From Cynocephalus volans (lineage: Eukaryota > Chordata > Mammalia > Dermoptera > Cynocephalidae): 64,000 bases of DNA. The DNA is taken from assembly GCF_027409185.1 (NCBI RefSeq), contig NC_084474.1, positions 4,519,382-4,583,381 on the forward strand, read 5' to 3'. Below, in pieces: positions 43,772 through 58,188 of the stretch (position 1 is the first letter of the stretch; each line of letters starts with the position of its first letter). The notes below the pieces were generated by a model. It ran no database searches. It was not told where the DNA came from and saw nothing but the letters and a program-made list of their open reading frames with translations. Both the position numbers and the translations under genes were made by a program.

Positions 43772-43991
43772 GAGCAGGAAGCGTTTGAGGAAGTGGCGCC
43801 GGGCGGCGGGTCAGTCCCGCGTTTTGATGTCTTCAGGGGGCGTCCGAGCCGCCGGCCCGCGCCCCGCCCCCGCCGGAGGCGCCGAGAAGCCCCCGCCAGT
43901 CTCCGAGCCGCCCCGGGTTTGCGGGCCGGGCCCGGGGCCCAGGACGACGGCCCCGGCGGCTGCGGGAGGCGCGGCCCGGGAGCGCCGGCAG
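43770..43991 (+). other. IKBKB: IKBKB exon 1 (5' UTR; also alternative N-terminal coding exon)
   Basis: The 3' border is set by a donor CAG|GTGGGG (exon end 43991). The 5' border is approximate. An ATG at 43827 opens a frame of exactly 55 codons to the donor (begins MSSGGVRAAG, ends ARERRQ). Spliced to exon 2 this frame ends at TAG 44268-44270, 12 nt before the main start, so it is an upstream ORF. Spliced straight to exon 3 (phase 0) it reads on in frame as ...[12 protein letters not shown]. From memory, a human IKBKB isoform has an alternative N-terminus starting MFSGG and joining at ETGEQ, which supports this exon's identity. The ATG context is weak (T at -3). Confidence 0.75.
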
Positions 43992-44270
43992 GTGGGGCGC
44001 CCGCTGGAGCCGGGCGGGGCCCTTCTTAGGCCCCGGGGGCGTCATCTCGCCGGGGGTTGCTCCCTTCCCATCGGCTGGGGCGGCGGAGGGTGGGAAAGAC
44101 ACAAGTCTGCCACCAAAGCCAAACCAAACTGGTCTACTCTTGAAACAAAACCCAGTTGTTTGTCCTCACGTTCAAGAGCAGTGGTGTCCCGTACCTTCTC
44201 CATGTCCTTAGCTCCGTTTTTTCTTAACCGTGACCTTTTGTCCCCCTCCCCAAATTGCTTACAGAGGTAG
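43827..44270 (+). promoter_or_regulatory. IKBKB: Upstream ORF in the IKBKB 5' UTR (spans intron 1)
   Basis: After exon 1-exon 2 splicing, codons run 43827-43991 then AGG TAG at 44265-44270, giving 56 codons. The weak ATG context favours leaky scanning to the main ATG at 44283, which has A at -3. This could dampen or tune translation. Confidence 0.6.
43992..44264 (+). other. IKBKB: IKBKB intron 1
   Basis: A short 273-nt GT-AG intron. The acceptor is the pyrimidine-rich 'ccccaaattgcttacag' ending at 44264. Confidence 0.75.
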
Positions 44271-44576
<306 letters not shown>

Positions 44577-45985
44577 TAGCAGTAGAATATCACATACTGA
44601 TATTATGTACTGATAAATATATGTTATAAAACATACAAAAATAGAAAAATTTAAAGGATGAGAATAATGAAATATTTTAAACACTTTGAAAATTAATTTA
44701 AAATACTTTTAAATGTTTTCTAATTATGGTGTCTTCCCAGTGTTGTTTGCAATGCTGCACAGCACAAAATACACACATCTGCATGAAAGTGAGAATTACT
44801 ATTGATAATGGAAATCCATATTCCAAATAATTTTTATAATTCGAATTATTCAGACTGATTTATTTTTGCATCTCACTAGCTCTTCATGTTTCTGCGCCTT
44901 ATGTATGTGATGTGAGTTCCTCACACTGGAGGTGTCAGTTCTCCCATATTGCTGTTTGTTTGTGTCAGTTCTCCTATATGTCCTGAAATTCTCTGCAAGA
45001 ATCTCTATGAGCAGGATGATGCAGGAGGCAACATTGCTGGCCAGCAGCCTCACAACCCTCAGCTCTGTTGAGAAAGGTGCTAATAGCCCTTGATTAAAAC
45101 CATAGGTGCCTTCCTTCTTGGACTCATTCATTTTATGAGAATTATTTTACTAAAATTGGAAGATATAATCCATAACTCACTCATGTAGGACATACGTAAT
45201 CTGCAGAATGTCTCCATAGGCTCCTGTGCTGCCAACTGCCTTGCAGCATGCCTACTTTTCTCAGGATACCTTGGGTACCAGTCATGGCATGGAACCTTCT
45301 GGTAAATAATCCAAGGAGAATGTTGTACAGTTAATATTAGAGAAGCTTTATTTCTTTTTCATTTTTTTAAATTTTAGTCTTGGGTAACATTTGGGGTGTA
45401 TATGTCTAGTTTCGAGACCATTGCTCTAGAGGACCTTTACTCACCAAATAGCTGTCATTAACTTCCTGACCCAAAATTCAGACCCAATGAAGTCCGTGAA
45501 AAAAGGCACCTATATTTTAATGAAGGGCTTGAGCACCTCTCTGGACTAAAGGGATGTCAGATTGCAAACCACTTCCCAGGAACCTGGCTGCAGTGAGCTG
45601 AGGGTTGGGAGGCTGCTGGCCAGCGATGTTGCCTCCTTTATCGTCTAGTTCAGAGCCATCTCAAGTCCTGCCTTGAGCCTCAGCCCTGAGTAGATGGAGT
45701 GACCCCTGGGGGAGTGTGGGAGCCAGAATGGAAAGGTTGTGTGGGGGTAACATCCTCACACCCGACTTGGAAGCGAGGATTCCAGCAAATCCTGTGGTGA
45801 TAGGGCCTTGGAGATAGAACTGTCTCACATTTGTCCTGGTCAGAGCATAGCTAGGGGTCTGGCATTGAAATAAAAGGGCCAGGTCATTCTACAGCCCGCA
45901 TATACCTGGGCTAGGCTGCTTATAGACAGGCCAGCTCAACTACAGACATCCTAGTTTCCTTCAAAGAGTTCTGTTCATAGTGCTA

Positions 45986-46097
45986 GGGCCGAGCCCGTGG
46001 CTCACTCGGGAGAGTGTGGCGCTGGGAGCGCCGAGGCCGCGGGTTCGGATCCCATATAGGGATGGCCGGTTTGCTCACTGGGTGAGCGTGGTGCTGA
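45986..46097 (+). mobile_element. CYN-like SINE, tailless (ends inside second unit)
   Basis: 'gggccgagcccgtggctcac' through the dimer join 'ggatcccatatagggatggc' and into 'gggtgagcgtggtgctga', where it stops without an A-tail. A 10-bp duplication CATAGTGCTA flanks it at 45976-45985 and 46098-46107. It is the only young SINE seen within the IKBKB transcription unit. Confidence 0.88.
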
Positions 46098-46279
46098 CAT
46101 AGTGCTATGTGTCTGTCATCTCTGCTCAGAATGCCCTCCACCTGCTCTCTGGGCTTAGAAGGCTGTTGCCAGATGGAGTTTATTTCTGGCTTTATAGATA
46201 TAGGCCTAAGAGAGTGTTTGTATTGATTAGTCTACAATTAATACTTTTCAGTTCCTTCCCCTTTCAAAAACTTTAATTT

Positions 46280-46745
46280 GTTGTTTATTTTTGAAAAAGC
46301 CAAAGCCAGGCTTCTCTTTGTACCTCTGAGGCCGTCCACAATCTGTCCACACCTGCCTTTCCAGCGCTCCCTCCCCTTGTCGCTCTCAGCAGGGTGGTCT
46401 GCTGAGCCCTCCCTCTGGGCCAGGATGAGCCTCCCCCTCCTTTGTGCCTTTACACAAATTGTGCTTGTTCTTCCAGGACCAGCTGTAGGCTGCCTCCTCC
46501 ATGAAGCCATCACTGGGTGCCTCATTCCATGGGTGGCAGTTCTTCTGCTGGATTCCTTGGGCTCTACTCACGTGGGGTCCTGGTGTACTGCTTTGTGTCC
46601 TGTCAGGGCTCTGAGCTCCTGGGCAACAGGGCTAGGTCTGCTTTGGATTTCTTCCAGGTCCCCCATAGCAAATCTCTTATGTAATATATGTGTTGGGTGC
46701 CAATGTCATTCCCACGGTCAATCCATAAATATTTATTGAATGTCC
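46280..46745 (+). repeat. L2 LINE 3' end relic
   Basis: The order 'tttgtgcctttacacaaatt', 'tcctccatgaagccatcact', 'gggctctgagctcctgggca' + 'acagggctaggtctgc', 'ataaatatttattgaatg' follows the L2 3' region. The 153-aa open frame at 46278-46739 is a by-product. Confidence 0.6.
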
Positions 46746-47250
46746 ATTATGGCTAGAATGGTGATTAAAAGCAGACCTTTTTGGAGAAAGGAAAGAGCCA
46801 TTAATCAACTAATTATGAATGTAAAATCTCCACTGTGATAAATGTGACCAGGGAGAGGGACCCAACGCAAGGAGGCCTTTTCCTGGTGGTGGGGTAAATA
46901 AAGGCAGGCTTCCCCAGGGAGTGTTTCTTGAGCCGAGGCCTGAGGGATTGGTGGAAGCTAGCTGGGTAGGGAAGTGGGGAAGAATTCCAGGAGGGGGAGC
47001 AGCTTGTCTGGAGGGCCCTGTGGCGGAGCAGGTCATGGCAAGCAGGTGGGCCTGAAAGGCCTGTATGACTTGGAGGGAGGATCAGCGAGCAAGGTACAAA
47101 CGTGGCTGAGGGTCCAAGACAAGAGGCAGACCCAGCAGTGGGAAGATGTTGAAGGGAGGCTCCCTGACTGCAGGGGCAGATTGGAAGGGGCCAGGCTGTG
47201 AATGCTGTGCTAAGTCAGCTCTCCAAAGAAAGCCCTCATTTGTTTTGTTT
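46746..47250. repeat. Probable L2-type relic
   Basis: Phrases like 'cttgagccgaggcctgaggg', 'aattccaggagggggagcag' and 'aggtcatggcaagcaggtgg' resemble other parts of L2. Diverged, so only a weak call. Confidence 0.35.
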
Positions 47251-47874
47251 ACATGATTTCAAATCACCAACAGTTTAACGAGCAGCTCTTACCACATTCC
47301 TGAATATTTAACTACCAGCTCTCAGGGGCTGGGACTGGGATACCACTGGCACGTGCCAGTTATGGGGAGACCAGTAATGAAGCTCTTGGAGTAGTCGGGA
47401 GACTGGACCAGACCCATGGTGGTGAGACAGGGAGAGATAGGCAGACTTAATGAGCAGGACATTGCAGTGGAATAGAAAGTGGGGGGATGGGAGGAGTCAG
47501 CTGTTTGCAAACACTTAGTGAGCGCCTGCTGATGATCCTGGCTCAGTCCAGGAAGCTCTCTGCCATCTTTCTGGGCATTCCTCAGTTTAGGAGGTTCCTA
47601 GGGCTGCTTTGGGTGCTTAGGGGAGATCTTTAGTCAGTATCCAAGATCACAGGATGAACAGTATGTTTTCTGTTGGGTACCCCTCTGTTCAAAGCCTCTT
47701 GAAGAAAGTAACTGGGATATGGTCAAGTATAATGATTGTACTTAACAGTGTATGTTTCCTTGATACCCCATGTACTTTATCTTGTTTACAAAAGAATATT
47801 TTTAGTTTATCACAAGAGAAATTACATGAAAGAGCCTAAGCATTGGTGTCCTCAGTCAGGTGGTGCCTAATAAT

Positions 47875-48105
47875 CAGAACCATCATTTATTGAGAACCTA
47901 CTGTATGCCAGCATTGGGCTAGGTATTTACACGCTTTATCTCCAGTTCTTTTGGTAGTTCTAAACGGAAGTACTATCGTCTTTGTTCCTACTTTATAGCT
48001 AAGAAAACTGAAGCACAGAGAGGTTAAGCGACTTACCCACAGAGGCTAGTAAGTAAAGAAGCTGGAATCAGAACCTCCATCTATTCAAATCCCAACTTCA
48101 TGCTT
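47875..48105 (-). repeat. MIR relic
   Basis: A clear antisense MIR: 'tttattgagaacctactgta', 'tagctaagaaaactgaagca' + 'cagagaggttaagcgactt', 'agaagctggaatcagaacct'. Confidence 0.75.
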
Positions 48106-49365
48106 TCTCCACTGTGGCTTGTGGCCCCTTCATGGGGAGAACCAAGGTTAGAGACACTAGGAGAACATTCTCAGCACTCCTTCGGTACTCCTTTGCTCTC
48201 CATAATCAATCTCAGCCGTTTCCAAGCACTAATCCCTTTTGTCCTAAAGGACAAAATTCAGAAGTCTTCCTTATTAAACAGAAAACTCCAAGGTGAGTAT
48301 TTCCTGGTGAGGAAGGGTAGTGTGGGCAATGACCCAGTCCTGTCTGCCCCCATTTCTTTGACTCCTGACAGCTTGGGCCTCAATGGGCCTTGCTGTGTCA
48401 GCACTCCCTTGAATCTCCAGCCCAAGAGTGAGCACAAACCACGGGTCAATCAGTACAGTCTAGATAGGCTGGCATTTTCAGTAAGACCTTTGTTAAATGC
48501 AAAGAAAGAAGAAAAGGGGATAACCCAGTGACCTTATCCTGCAGCATCTTTTGGGAGTGAGGTGGGAAAACAGGTGATTCTCAGTCCACAGACCTGGTTC
48601 ACATCCCAACTCCGTTACTTCAGCTTTCCTGGCTTTGGGTCCCAGCTTCCCATGTGGATTACGGGGGATTCTAAGATATTGATCCTCTCAGGTGTGGATC
48701 CCCAACTTGGCTGGGCCATTCATAGGTCAGCTGCCCTCCAAAAGCATCTGTAAATATCCCCAGATGCCTTAGAAATCCCACATTCTCCATGCATTTGGAT
48801 GTGAAGGAGGCCTGGAGGTGCTGCATTGGGTCCTGTAGGGTACTTGTGAGAACATAGGAGGTATTGTATGCATTGCCTGTCAGAAGGCAAAGTATTACTA
48901 ATTGTCCTATCTTGTCCCTTCACTGGACAAAACTGAGCTCACTTCAGCTTATCTGTGTGTTTTGAAGGCTTAAAGGTTCTGATCCAGTCAGTCAGTTCAT
49001 TATGACTTTATCGAGCAAGGGCCTAAGCTCTGACAGGGATATGGGGGAAAAGGATGCCCCTGTCCTTACTGTGCTTATGCTCTTACCAAGGCAGTAAGAT
49101 GAATACTTACCAATATATTAAGTAAGTCTAAATGTAAGTACCAAATTGTGTGGAAATGATCATGGCTGTCATTTCTCGAGTGTCACGTGCTCAGTGTCCC
49201 TTTAGCTCAGCGCATTTGGATGTTCAGGAGTAAGGGAAGGCTTCTTGGAGGAAATGGAACGTTAGCAGTAGCTAGAAAGGAGGTGGACTTTAGGTACCCT
49301 GGCAGGAGAAGAGAAGAGAACTCAAGTGGGTGGAGTGACCTCTTCATAGGGCCAGGAAAGTGAAT
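48106..49365. other. Intron 2 sequence, possible L2 scrap
   Basis: 49010-49270 has L2-like wording ('ctttagctcagcgcatttgg', 'aaggcttcttggaggaaatg'). A 143-aa open frame at 48100-48531 has no family resemblance and no exon-like conservation that I can judge. Confidence 0.35.
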
Positions 49366-49369
49366 GGTA

Positions 49370-49505
49370 CTGCCGTTCTTTATTCAAGGCTCAGTGTGGA
49401 CCAGACACTGCCTTTCATTTTATCTGACATCACTGGAAGGGGCAGAGTCATCTCCATCTTATAGATAAGGACCCAGAGGCTTAAATAATGGGCTCAAAAT
49501 CCCAC
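49370..49505 (-). repeat. MIR relic
   Basis: 'ttctttattcaaggctcagt', 'gtcatctccatcttatagat' and 'aaggacccagaggcttaaat' in antisense MIR order. Confidence 0.5.
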
Positions 49506-51000
49506 ATTCCAAGGTGGAGAAAGAAGGAGTTACATTTTGCCCTGCTTGTCTGCTGAGCCTGTGCCCCTCGCTCCTATGGGTGAGGTGGAGGCCACTGTGC
49601 CACTTAGTGTCTACACTGTAGGGAGAAGGGCCAAGGAAACCATGCCTCATTGTATAGACCAGGCAGTGCTGAGGGAAAGGCTCTGTTCAGCCCTCTTGAG
49701 TCAGGGGCAAAGCTGCAGCCAGGCCCTGGATGTTTGGGCTCACAGGCCTCTCTCTGGGCCCAGCTTTGCACCTCCTTTCTGGGACTTTCTTCTTGCAGGC
49801 CAGAGTCTGAGAAGGAGAGAGGAGGTCATTACTAATTGCCCCCTTATGCCACAATGGCCTGGTTATATGGTTGCCAAGATACTGGGCTTTCTAGGCTAAG
49901 AGTTTAGGTGTAGCCCTCGGCTTCCTGTGAGTGCCCCTGAGTCAGTGAAAGAGGCTAACCTCAGGAGCTGGGCTAGCCCCTTTTGTTTCCCATAGAGACC
50001 AGTCTCCAGCTCACCTCTGCTGAAGCACATGTATCTATCAGAAGTCTGAGAATGTGTCCCCCACCCGCTGGCTTTTTTCACCTTGTAATACACTCATATT
50101 TATACACAAGTTTTATGTTTTCATGTATAAGAGGCAAAGATTTGCAAACTCTAAGGACCTTCGTAGTCAACTACATTCAGTATAGATAATACTGTTGGCC
50201 TCTTTTTCCAAACCAATTTTAAATTTTGTCCATTGAGGGGGAAAAAAACAATTGTCCCCCATGAGGCATCCACTTACTAGAAGCTGGATTTGGAGATGGT
50301 TCAGGCCAAGTCTGGGTTTCCACAGAACCGAACTAAGACTCCAGCAGTTTCAGGCAAGATGAAGAAAGTCATTGACTGCTGTCTGAGTTTTACTGCTAAT
50401 GAAGAACAGATCCCCAGGCTTTCAAAACCAGTACTCACAGTCTATTTATGTACTGTTAATTAAACTCTGTTTTCTAGAGCAGGTATGTTTTTAGTAACAG
50501 AGTTATTCTTCTTGGGTTTCTGTTTCAAATCAAACATTACTCATGGAAAACCTATAATGTTTCAGATTACTTCCTAGAGGCAGATGAGGGCTACTGTGTA
50601 AGGAAAAGCTTAAGTGAGTCAGTATCTATATCAGACATTCCCAGGCCTAGGAAGTTAGGATTTCCCCTGAACCTGTAGGGCTAAACTGAGCTGTCCATAG
50701 TAGAAAGTCAGTTTTGGTCTTCTATGCCCAGTTATTCAAGACTTGTTCAGTGTTCATATTGCTGAGTTCAGTCTTTTTAGTTTGAGTTTGGATATTTAAG
50801 GCCAATATCAAATTATTAGTCTTCAATATCAAAATCTATTCCTGGATTCTGGTTTGGGCCGAGTGACAGCTGTGCATCACCTGTGTACAGCCAGATACAT
50901 CACCTAAATCACTTAATAAATTAAACGACTGGGTCACTTACGATATCTGCCCTTTGGACCTGATTATCTGTCATGTTTTATGAAGGAAGCATACCATTTG

Positions 51001-51515
51001 TGGGAAGCAGAATCTCTAGCACCCTAGAGATATTTACATCCTAATCCCTTAACCTGTGAATATGTGAGGTTGCATAGCAAAGGGGAATTAAGGTTGCAGA
51101 TGAAGTGAAGTTTGCTAATCAGCCAACGTTAGATAGAGAGATTGTCCTGGATTATCTGGGTGAGCCCAATGTAATCACTTTTAAGAGTCCTTAAAAGTGG
51201 AAGAAGGAGGTAGGAGAGTTAGGGTCAGAGCAACGCCATCTGAGAAAGACTCAACTGGTCATTGATGGATTCAAGGATGGGGTAAGGGGCCACGAGCCAA
51301 GGAAGGTGGGCAGCCTCTAGAAGCTGAGAAGGCAAAGAAGCATTCTCCCTTGGAGCCTCCAGAAAGGAACGCGACCCTGCTGATGCCTTGATTTTATCCC
51401 AGTGAGACCCATGTCAGACTTCTGACCTGCAGAACTGTACGGAAATAAATTTGTGCTATTTTAAGCCACTAAGTTTATGGTAATTTGTTATAGCAAAAAT
51501 AAAAAACTGACATGG
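51001..51515 (+). repeat. MLT1-like MaLR LTR
   Basis: Sense order: 'gggaagcagaatctctagca', 'tgtgaatatgtgaggttgca', 'ggattatctgggtgagccca' + 'atgtaatcac', 'ctgctgatgccttgatttta', 'gacttctgacctgcagaact', 'taagccactaagtttatggt', 'gttatagcaaaaataaaaaa'. This is the standard MLT1-type LTR, moderately diverged. Confidence 0.8.
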
Positions 51516-51800
51516 TATTCTGCGTATTGAAGTTAAATGAGTGCACATTTTTCAATTTCTTGGTTTAAAGATATTGAGAAGAGTCATTCTGAGGTAACAA
51601 ACCATGAGTTACAGTATCTTCTCCTGAAGTATTGCTTATAATCCTGTCCATAGGAACACTGCATGATGAATGGACACTCAGCAGTGTCACCTCCCCTGCA
51701 GCCTGGCTCATCAGTCCCCCCTCACTTGCAGAACTCTGTATTCTACAGGCTGAGCTTCTCTGGAGATCCCACCGGACTGGAAGCAAGTGTTTGTAACTGA

Positions 51801-52115
51801 ATCTCAGTCCGTTTTGTGCTGCTGTAACAATAGGGACTGGGTAGTTTATAATGAACAGAGATGTATTTTCTCACAGTTCCAGAAGCTGGGAAGTACAAGA
51901 TCAAGGAGCTGGCATCTGGCAGGGACTTTCTTGCTCCGTCATCACATGGCAGAAAGCTGAATTCGTCCTTCTGCAACAGCATTAACCCACCTGTGAGGGC
52001 ACAGCCCCCATGGCCTGATCACCTATCAAGAGTCCCAGCTCTCAATACTGTTCTGTTACAATGGCAACTCAATTGCAACATGAGTTTTGGAGGGGACAGA
52101 CATTCAAACCATGGC
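51801..52115 (-). repeat. MaLR-type LTR fragment
   Basis: Antisense order: 'tcagtccgttttgtgctgct', 'gggtagtttataatgaacag', 'cacagttccagaagctggga', 'gcctgatcacctatcaagag', 'ggggacagacattcaaacca'. Internally shortened compared with full copies. Confidence 0.72.
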
Positions 52116-52439
52116 AAAGAGCATCGCTCAGAGCTGCTATTGATGCAGCTACCATAGAACTGGGCAAAAATGTTTAAGTCTAAGCACTCATGGGAAGTGA
52201 AACTTGAAACCAAATTCAGATCAGCTTGAGAACAGAGGGATCGGGGAAGCTTGTGACAGGAGGGTGCGGCGTTCCATGAGATGTACCTCAGTTTGTCGTT
52301 GATTGAAGAAAGGTTGTTCTTTTGACATGTTCCCTAATCCTTGAAAGGTATTTATGGACATCTACTCAAAGCACGCCTACCGCCACAGACTAGGCTGGGG
52401 AGTTTGCTGTGGTGACAGAAGAAGGCATGTGGCTACAGC

Positions 52440-52746
52440 GTTGGTGAGCCTGAAAACACTATGCTAAGTGAAAGAAGCCTGTCGTAAAAAGGCCATCTAT
52501 TGTATGATTCCCTTTATATGAAATGTCTAGAACAGGAAAATCCATAGGTTGCCAGGGCTGGAACAGCTTGGGGGAAGGTGGGAGGGCTGCCAGTGGTGTG
52601 GGTTTGCTTTGGGGCATGGTGAATGTGCTCTAAAATTGACTGGCTCTGGTCACAACTCGCAGTATACCAAAACCCATTGAGTTGTATTCTTTGAATGGAT
52701 TTTATGGTGCATGAATTATATCTCAGTAGAGCTGTTAAAAAAAAAG
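52440..52746 (+). mobile_element. L1M-type 3' end relic
   Basis: 'aagtgaaagaagcctgtcgt', 'gattccctttatatgaaatg', 'ataggttgccagggctggaa', 'tttatggtgcatgaattata' and 'gctgttaaaaaaaaag' trace an old L1 3' end with its poly(A). Confidence 0.75.
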
Positions 52747-52749
52747 TAG

Positions 52750-53690
52750 GCATGTAACTACGTGATGGACAGCTTAACAAAAGCAATGTTGGGCTTTGAG
52801 AAAAGTGTTTTCTGAGAGTATTTTAGAGGGGTTATAAGGATCCATTTTCTAGCATGGGCACTGATGGTCAAAAGATACTGGCACTTTATTTCTGTAGCTT
52901 TCGGTTCTTGAATGTCAGTTTTAAGGATTGCTTTATTGATCAGTGATCCAGTGATAGTCTTCTTAGACAACTTCTGGTGGTATTTGGAGATTTCCATTTT
53001 TCCTTTTCTCGCTAGGCGTGTCCTTGTTCCTGCAGGGATCTTGGCCAGTTTGGTAAATGTGAGACCGTGATGCAGTTTGGCCACTTTAAGGACAGCACGT
53101 GCACACTGGGGGTCTTGCCACAGTCCTCTGCATGGCTAAGGCCCTTGGTCCCCCCAGCGGTGTGGTGTTGACTCCCCTTGTGGCTGCTAGAGTGCCCGAG
53201 GCCAGAGTTACTCTCCCTCTGTTGCCGTGCCACAGCTCCAGAGCTTCCTTTCTTGTGGGCTTCTGGTACTTAGGAGAGGTGAGGCCGTCTTCAGGAACCA
53301 GCCACTCAGTCAATTACTCACACAAAAAAATATTGCTTGCCTTCTCTTCAGTTAAAGAAACCACTGGTGTAGAGGTTAAAGCCCATGAAGATGCACAGGT
53401 CTATAATTTAACAAAGAAAATTGAAAAACCCTGTCACTTACAGAAAATAAGTCTTTGGCAGGTATGTGCAGTGAAGGACATAGGTGTTACAGGAATAGAG
53501 AGGAGGAGGATCCTCTTGAGTTGGGAAGACCGCAGTGCCTGTGCCCTGTGTGCATGAGAGCATAGACCAGAGAGGCAGAGGACGGGCCTGCAGTGTCAGG
53601 TGCAGGGCTCGTGGGGGAGTGGCTGGAAAGGCAGGTGGGAGCCAAGCTCTGGAGGATTTTAGATGCCAGGAGTGCCTGTGTGACACGGTT
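52750..53690. other. Intron 2 sequence, nothing definite
   Basis: A 152-aa open frame at 53099-53557 (+) and a 108-aa frame on the - strand overlap. Neither resembles a family I know. Confidence 0.35.
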
Positions 53691-53694
53691 CTTC

Positions 53695-53885
53695 CTTTAG
53701 TAGGATCACTGAGCACCTGCTAAGGGCCGGACACTGTTGGTGCTCATCTTCGTGACAGCACTGGAGGTGGGCATCATAATTCCCATTCTGCAGATGGAGA
53801 AACTGAGCCAGACCAAGTGGTCTGCCCAAGGCATGTAGCTAGTAAATGGCAGAGCCGAATCGACCTGTGTTCCATGTGCTGAACT
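53695..53885 (-). repeat. MIR relic
   Basis: 'tcactgagcacctgctaagg', 'tcataattcccattctgcag' + 'atggagaaactgagcc', 'catgtagctagtaaatggca' in antisense MIR order. Confidence 0.72.
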
Positions 53886-54322
53886 ATGCTGTATTCTCTC
53901 TGCAGAGACTTTTTACATGAAACAGTGAAGACACTCAATGTGGCATTAACTTAAGGTTGAACCCTATGAACGTGCCATTTTTATACATCAAAGTGGTTGG
54001 ATACCAGCAGTGTCGTATGGTTCAGCCTAGTACGCTAGCAATCAGGGTTTGAGAGGGAAGTCTCTCTGGGCAGGAATGGTCAGCAGAGGTTTCTTGGACG
54101 AGTTGCATTTGTAGATTCTAGGAGAGGGTGGGAGGGGGAGGTGCCTCGGGGCTGTCTCTCAGGGATGCACATGTGGGCCTCAGAGCCACAGGAGGTGATG
54201 GAGGCTGTGCCCTGGGCCCTGGGCAACCTCTTCCATGCAGCAGACCATGTGGCATTTGACCAGCGTCTTTCTCTCTGTGGCCATCACTCATTATGCCGAT
54301 CCCCGCCATGCTCTTTCTATAG

Positions 54323-55560
<1,238 letters not shown>

Positions 55561-56029
55561 TAGTGACTTTGGTGAGGTTGCTTTATCTTCTGAAGTCCCC
55601 CTCTTCCATGCCCACGTTGAGGTGACGTGTATGTGAATCAAAAGACTGAATCAGAAGCCCTTACGAGAAAGGCAGGAAGGGCTCTCTGTACATTCTGCAG
55701 TGTGCTTACCGAGATGACAGGGAGAGAGTCCTCACAGGACTGTACTACGTGGGAAGACTGGATGAGTTCCAGTACAAACTTTCCCTCCCTTGGCGTGGCA
55801 GGGCCTCGTCACTCTTTGGATGAGCCTCCTGGTGTCCTTGTTAGGAGGGACGTATGCCACAGATGTGGCAGCAGCACTTGCCGGGTCAGAGGGTGCAGCA
55901 GGAAGGGAAGTGGCTCAGCAGTGAGGGAGCAGCCGTGGCCAGATCATCGGCCATGTGCCACCTTGTTCCTTCTCCCCACGGTAATTTCTCTTCCCTGATG
56001 TCCTAAGTCTCAGTGCCCCTCCCTCCCGG

Positions 56030-56190
56030 TGTTCTCTAAATAGGATCACATAACCTGATTTTACACGTTGCTTTGTTTGACTTTCAACAACCTGTGACGT
56101 TGCCGGGCAGGTGTGATTCCCACATTCCAGGTGGAGACCGTGGCTCGGAGAGGTTAGGCTCATAGTAGCAGAGCTCAGGCCGTAGCTGCA
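56030..56190 (-). repeat. MIR relic
   Basis: 'tttcaacaacctgtgacgtt', 'gtgattcccacattccaggt' + 'ggagaccgtggctcggagag', 'agtagcagagctcaggccgt' in antisense order. Confidence 0.5.
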
Positions 56191-57294
56191 GGCCATCTCT
56201 CCATTTGTGAAATTGAGTAATGCCAAACGTGTCATGAAAAGTAGAAGCTCTGGACAGAAGTGAGACTTTTTATGGAAAGGGCGGTTGCTCTGTTCACACA
56301 GCTCCCACAGCTCTTCTTTCTCATGGTGCTGGGGTCGGGGGAGAATGCCCGGGCCTTTATTCTGTCTTCACATGGCAGTTTCTCAAGCTTACGTCACAGG
56401 CTGGTCTCGAATTCCTCTGGACCCGTCTGCTTCCTGTTCTAAAAGGAAACTTTCTGTGAGGGCCACTCTGCCTGAGTGATCCTCTCCTGCCGTGGGAGAC
56501 GGTCATGTCCTGGGTGGTGTCATGCGTGGCAGTGTGAGTGCAGTGGTTGGCACAACCCTTGGTGAGGAATGGGGAATTTGATGGTACTTGGATTTTCCTC
56601 CTTATTTTCCTGACCTTTGATGATCATGCTGTTACTAACTGCAGTTGTGCAGAGATAAAGCCATGTTGTCATAGTTGAGAGGGCAGCCATGGGAAGTGGG
56701 TGGGATGTGATCAGATAGCAGAGGGCTCTGGAGTGGGGCAGGGGATTTTGAACTTGGCCTTCTAGACAGCAAAGAGCCAATGAGCCAGGGAAGAAGATGA
56801 AAATTTCAATGCGATTGACCTGGCAGGGATTGCAGGTGACCTGGTGGGTAGGAAGCTATTGCATGCTAAAGGTCACTGTCCTTGCTACTGCCCAGCGGGG
56901 TGTGAGGGATCACTGCTGCCAGAGGTCTGGTGATCTCCAGTTGAGGTCACCTGCCTTTCCCTTCTCTGAAGAGTTCCCTCCTCTAAAGCGTTGCCTGCCT
57001 TTCCTTCCTCTGAAGAGTTCAGTCTACACCCCTGCGCATGGGGAGACAAACATGGCCTGCACGTAAGCAACTGTCAAAGTCAGAATTGATCTGAAAAGTG
57101 GAGTCTATATGCTGTGCAGGTTTACAACTCTTGAACGTTCTTGTGTGAAAATGCTAACTGATGATTGTGAGCCTCGGTTGGGAAGTTTTTCTCTCTGTTG
57201 TCCCCATGTGAGACCGACTTCCAGCAGCACATTGATGTTGAGCCTCTTGTCAAGTGGAGGGGCCAGGAAGGCAAGGGGTGAGGGCTCAAGCATC

Positions 57295-57510
57295 ACACAG
57301 CCTTGGCTTCATCTTCCAGCTCTGCCTCTGTGGCTGTGTAAGCTGACAGATACTGGACCCCTCTGGTCTGTTTCCTCACTCCTGAAATAGAAATTCCAAC
57401 TTACCTTGGTGGTAGTAGTAAGGATTCAATGAGACACTGCAGGTGAAGCTTTGCTGAGCTGATCTTTGCAGAGTGTAACCCATACCAGGCACATGGTAAG
57501 TGCTCTTTAG
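57295..57510 (+). repeat. MIR relic
   Basis: Sense order: 'ccagctctgcctctgtggct', 'ctggtctgtttcctcactcc', 'ggattcaatgagacactgca', 'ccaggcacatggtaagtgct'. Confidence 0.68.

Positions 57511-58188
<678 letters not shown>

Larger units (their letters stand above)
43370..44060 (+). promoter_or_regulatory. IKBKB: CpG-island promoter of IKBKB
   Basis: A sharp rise in G+C and CpG begins at about 43370 and fades after about 44060, in a window that is otherwise AT-rich or CpG-poor. No TATA box is visible near the first exon. It carries an E-box, a CRE, GC boxes, ETS-type cores and two kappa-B sites. The arrangement fits the broad, housekeeping-type promoter expected for IKBKB. Exact start sites cannot be read from sequence alone. 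Confidence 0.85.

Noticed and set aside
43325..44029. 234-codon frame across the CpG island
   Set aside because: CpG islands are stop-poor. The frame ignores the exon 1 donor and differs from the phase that fits IKBKB splicing.
46278..46739. 153-codon frame in IKBKB intron 2
   Set aside because: Coincides with an L2 LINE 3' end.
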